A stretch of 58,251 nucleotides of DNA from contig CM044497.1 of assembly GCA_024364805.1 (NCBI GenBank), positions 100,094,745 to 100,152,995 on the forward strand. The letters are read 5' to 3'. The notes under the pieces were generated by a model. It was not told where the DNA came from, ran no database searches, and saw nothing but the letters and a program-made list of their open reading frames with translations. Origin of the DNA: Euprymna scolopes (Eukaryota > Mollusca > Cephalopoda > Sepiida > Sepiolidae). The position numbers and the translations under genes are program-made. Shown here one piece after another: positions 56,600-58,251 of this stretch. Each line of letters begins with the position of its first letter. The stretch's first letter is position 1.

Positions 56600-57700
56600 C
56601 TTTTCCTCCAGGTTTAAGGATTGTGCCGCCGGTGTCCCTTAATATGGGCACGGAGGTGTTATTTCCTGTTCCATCTACAATCTTTCCGTTTTCTTATGGA
56701 GGGTTATTAAATCTTATCTTCATGCGTCGACGATACAACTCCTTGCGGTTTGGCCTCTCCTACTTTTTTCATCTCAGGTCCACGCCCTTACCTGCAGTTA
56801 ATGGCTATATGCCCAGGATTTCCGAATCTATAGCATACAGTGCGGTTTGACTTCTTTGTCGGTGTCTTTACAGTTCGTTCTCTCAGATCGCTTGTCCGAT
56901 CTGTTAAATTAGATCTATTTTTGCCTCGTTTACAGGTTATCTATTCTTCGGCTAATATTGCTAAGTTTCTACCAGATTTGATTTATTTTCATGTAGGCAA
57001 ACCCGTATTTCCTCTAGTAACCAATTTAGTATCTCTCCCACCAATTCTAGCTGTTTTATTTCTTCGGCGTCTTCTTCTACTCTTTTCGTACTGAACCATT
57101 TGTTCATCAACCTTTCATTCTCGTTAACAAACTCCTTGAACGACTGAACATCAGTCTTCTTTGTGCTCTAACTGTTGCCTGTACACGTCGGGTACAAGTT
57201 CGAAGCTCTGCAATATTGTTTTTTTAACTACACCCTAGTCTTTACTTTCTTCCGATGAAAGTGTGGTAAAGGCTTCATGTGCATTTCGGTACTAACCGTA
57301 CTTGTTTTGTTAAGTCGAACACACACTGGTTCGGTTCTCGCACTCTTTTCGATAGATTAATTTCTCTTAGTCTTATCTCTTGCTCTAACTTGGCCTTCTC
57401 AAGTTCTAGCCTCGTCTGTAGCTTGTACTTTTTCTATTTGCTGCGCTGTTAGATTGATCATTTCGCCCGGCAGTCTGTTTAGTACCTCTGGATCGTAGAT
57501 GTGCTAAGATATTATTCGCATTAGTTTTTCTTTTCTCATTGACTTTTTAGTTTCCAATTATAGCTTATCTCCGATCTCCAACAAGACACTTTTTCCCATC
57601 ATTTATAACTTTTCCAGTGATGGCTCTATGAAAAAATCTTCTATCCCGTCCATTTTCGTTGGATGTATCACAAGTTGATGCAATTAACGCCGGTAAGTTT
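56600..57700 (-). pseudogene. gag and protease of the Gmr1-like fossil
   Basis: The zinc knuckle CYRFGNPGHIAINC lies at about 56840-56795 on the minus strand. A protease-like DTG (PILRDTGGT) follows at about 56645-56615. Sequence from about 57700 to 56850 is the likely gag, with Glu/Lys-rich stretches near 57400 but no motif I can name. Broken; treated as a fossil. Confidence 0.6.
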
Positions 57701-57878
57701 TCTTTTTAACTTGGCTTTTGAGCACCCAATGTAATGAATAGTATCGCTGTCTATATGTTAAAAAAAAAAGATTATTTTCTTTTCAAAGTTCCCTGTAAAT
57801 TGTGTGAGTATAGTTTGCTTTTCCAAGTAAAATTAAGGAGCTTTTCATTTTAATTCATTCATTTAATAAAAATTCATT

Positions 57879-57896
57879 CCCCGGACGAGATTACCA
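57879..57896 (-). promoter_or_regulatory. Primer-binding site of the Gmr1-like fossil
   Basis: Directly after the LTR the minus strand reads TGGTAATCTCGTCCGGGG. Its complement ends in CCA, as the 3' end of a tRNA would, and CCCGGACGAG recalls the T-arm and acceptor side of tRNA-Pro. The exact primer tRNA is not certain. Confidence 0.6.
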
Positions 57897-58219
57897 TGTG
57901 ACGTGCCACTTCTGAGGTTAGCTTTTGTATAAATTAACTTAAAAAATATTTATCTCAAATTGCGTGGAAGGCCGCTATGGTGCTACGTGCCAGTCTGTAT
58001 TTAATTGACTTCCTCTATAAAAAAAGCAGCAGTTTAAATGGGTATAACAGTTATCTGCCCTTCTCTGAATTAAACACGGCCTATAGGCGTGTGTGTTGTA
58101 TAAAATAAATATCAGATGGAGAGATAGATTCATTTAACAACCGGCTGTCTGTCGTTGCAATAAATGGTAGGCCAGAAAAGTTTCAGCACATAGTTTTAAC
58201 ATGAAAAGATAATCACTTC

Positions 58220-58223
<4 letters not shown>
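57897..58223 (-). repeat. 5' LTR of the Gmr1-like fossil
   Basis: 327 bases. On the plus strand it starts TGTGACGTGCCACTTCTGAG and ends CTTCAACA. It is the partner of 48625-48947. The adjacent primer-binding site on its left side fixes the minus-strand orientation. Confidence 0.9.

Positions 58224-58251
<28 letters not shown>
58222..58251. repeat. (CA)n microsatellite at the window end
   Basis: The CA run starts at the outer edge of the LTR and reaches the window end. Because both LTRs border microsatellites, no target duplication can be read. Confidence 0.95.

Larger units (their letters stand above)
48625..58223 (-). mobile_element. Gmr1-like Ty3/Gypsy fossil with integrase before reverse transcriptase
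   Basis: A minus-strand LTR element. Reading 5' to 3' (high to low coordinates): LTR (58223-57897), primer-binding site, gag with CCHC knuckle, protease, integrase (about 56520-55499 plus C-terminal region to about 54850), then reverse transcriptase (about 50890-50300), RNase H (about 50300-49750) and LTR (48947-48625). Two LINEs (50905-54845) split it between integrase and RT. Ty3/Gypsy elements normally have integrase last. Integrase before RT is the order of the Gmr1 group, first described in deuterostomes. The LTRs look roughly 85% identical by eye, so the element is old. It is broken many times. Confidence 0.78.

Overview
This window is AT-rich animal DNA that reads as a graveyard of transposable elements. 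I find no certain host gene. The mix of elements (tRNA-headed SINEs of cephalopod type, Penelope-like ends with hammerhead motifs, Jockey/CR1-type and RTE-type LINEs, several Ty3/Gypsy fossils, mariner and Tc1 copies, very frequent (TA)n tracts) best fits a mollusc, probably a cephalopod such as an octopus. That assignment rests on family resemblance from memory, not on a database search. A 281-base assembly gap lies at 33185-33465.

Layout. 1-720: a decayed mariner. 840-1560: a very old Gypsy-type gag/protease relic. About 1956-12400: an old minus-strand Gypsy fossil whose right part holds a minus-strand LINE (9804-12086, with a 12-base target duplication) and whose left part appears to hold a separate plus-strand Gypsy fossil (about 2314-6480). 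13915-14953: a second copy of the first LINE family. 15364-16644: a mariner with both terminal inverted repeats and TA target duplications. 16.7-25.4 kb: mostly AT-rich DNA with microsatellites, a small inverted-repeat element (18.5 kb) and a hairpin around a (TA)n tract (22.1 kb). 25465-25656: a short open frame that looks like a signal-peptide exon, the only host-gene candidate. 26.3-28.5 kb: an RTE-type LINE relic. 31.9-33.1 kb: a Penelope-like element fragment with GIY-YIG endonuclease remains and a hammerhead ribozyme motif. 33.9-40.1 kb: a degenerate satellite of about 49 bases per unit, invaded by a Gypsy fossil (34000-38065), an unclassified 650-base insert and a Tc1-like element (40075-41367). 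41.6 kb: an inverted second Penelope end, also with a hammerhead motif. 43.05-43.46 kb: two SINE copies in opposite orientation. 45.6-46.8 kb: a second copy of the 15.4 kb mariner family. 46.86-47.23 kb: a 50-base minisatellite next to a CTAGT-ended palindrome. 48625-58223: a minus-strand Gypsy fossil with both LTRs, in which the integrase lies upstream of reverse transcriptase (the Gmr1-like order), split by two tandem same-family LINEs.

These sequences do not form a pathway. They record repeated insertion, often of one element into another, and a satellite array that has been hit at least three times. The points most worth follow-up are the hammerhead motifs at the two Penelope ends, the Gmr1-like domain order, the inverted SINE pair, and the possible secreted-peptide exon.
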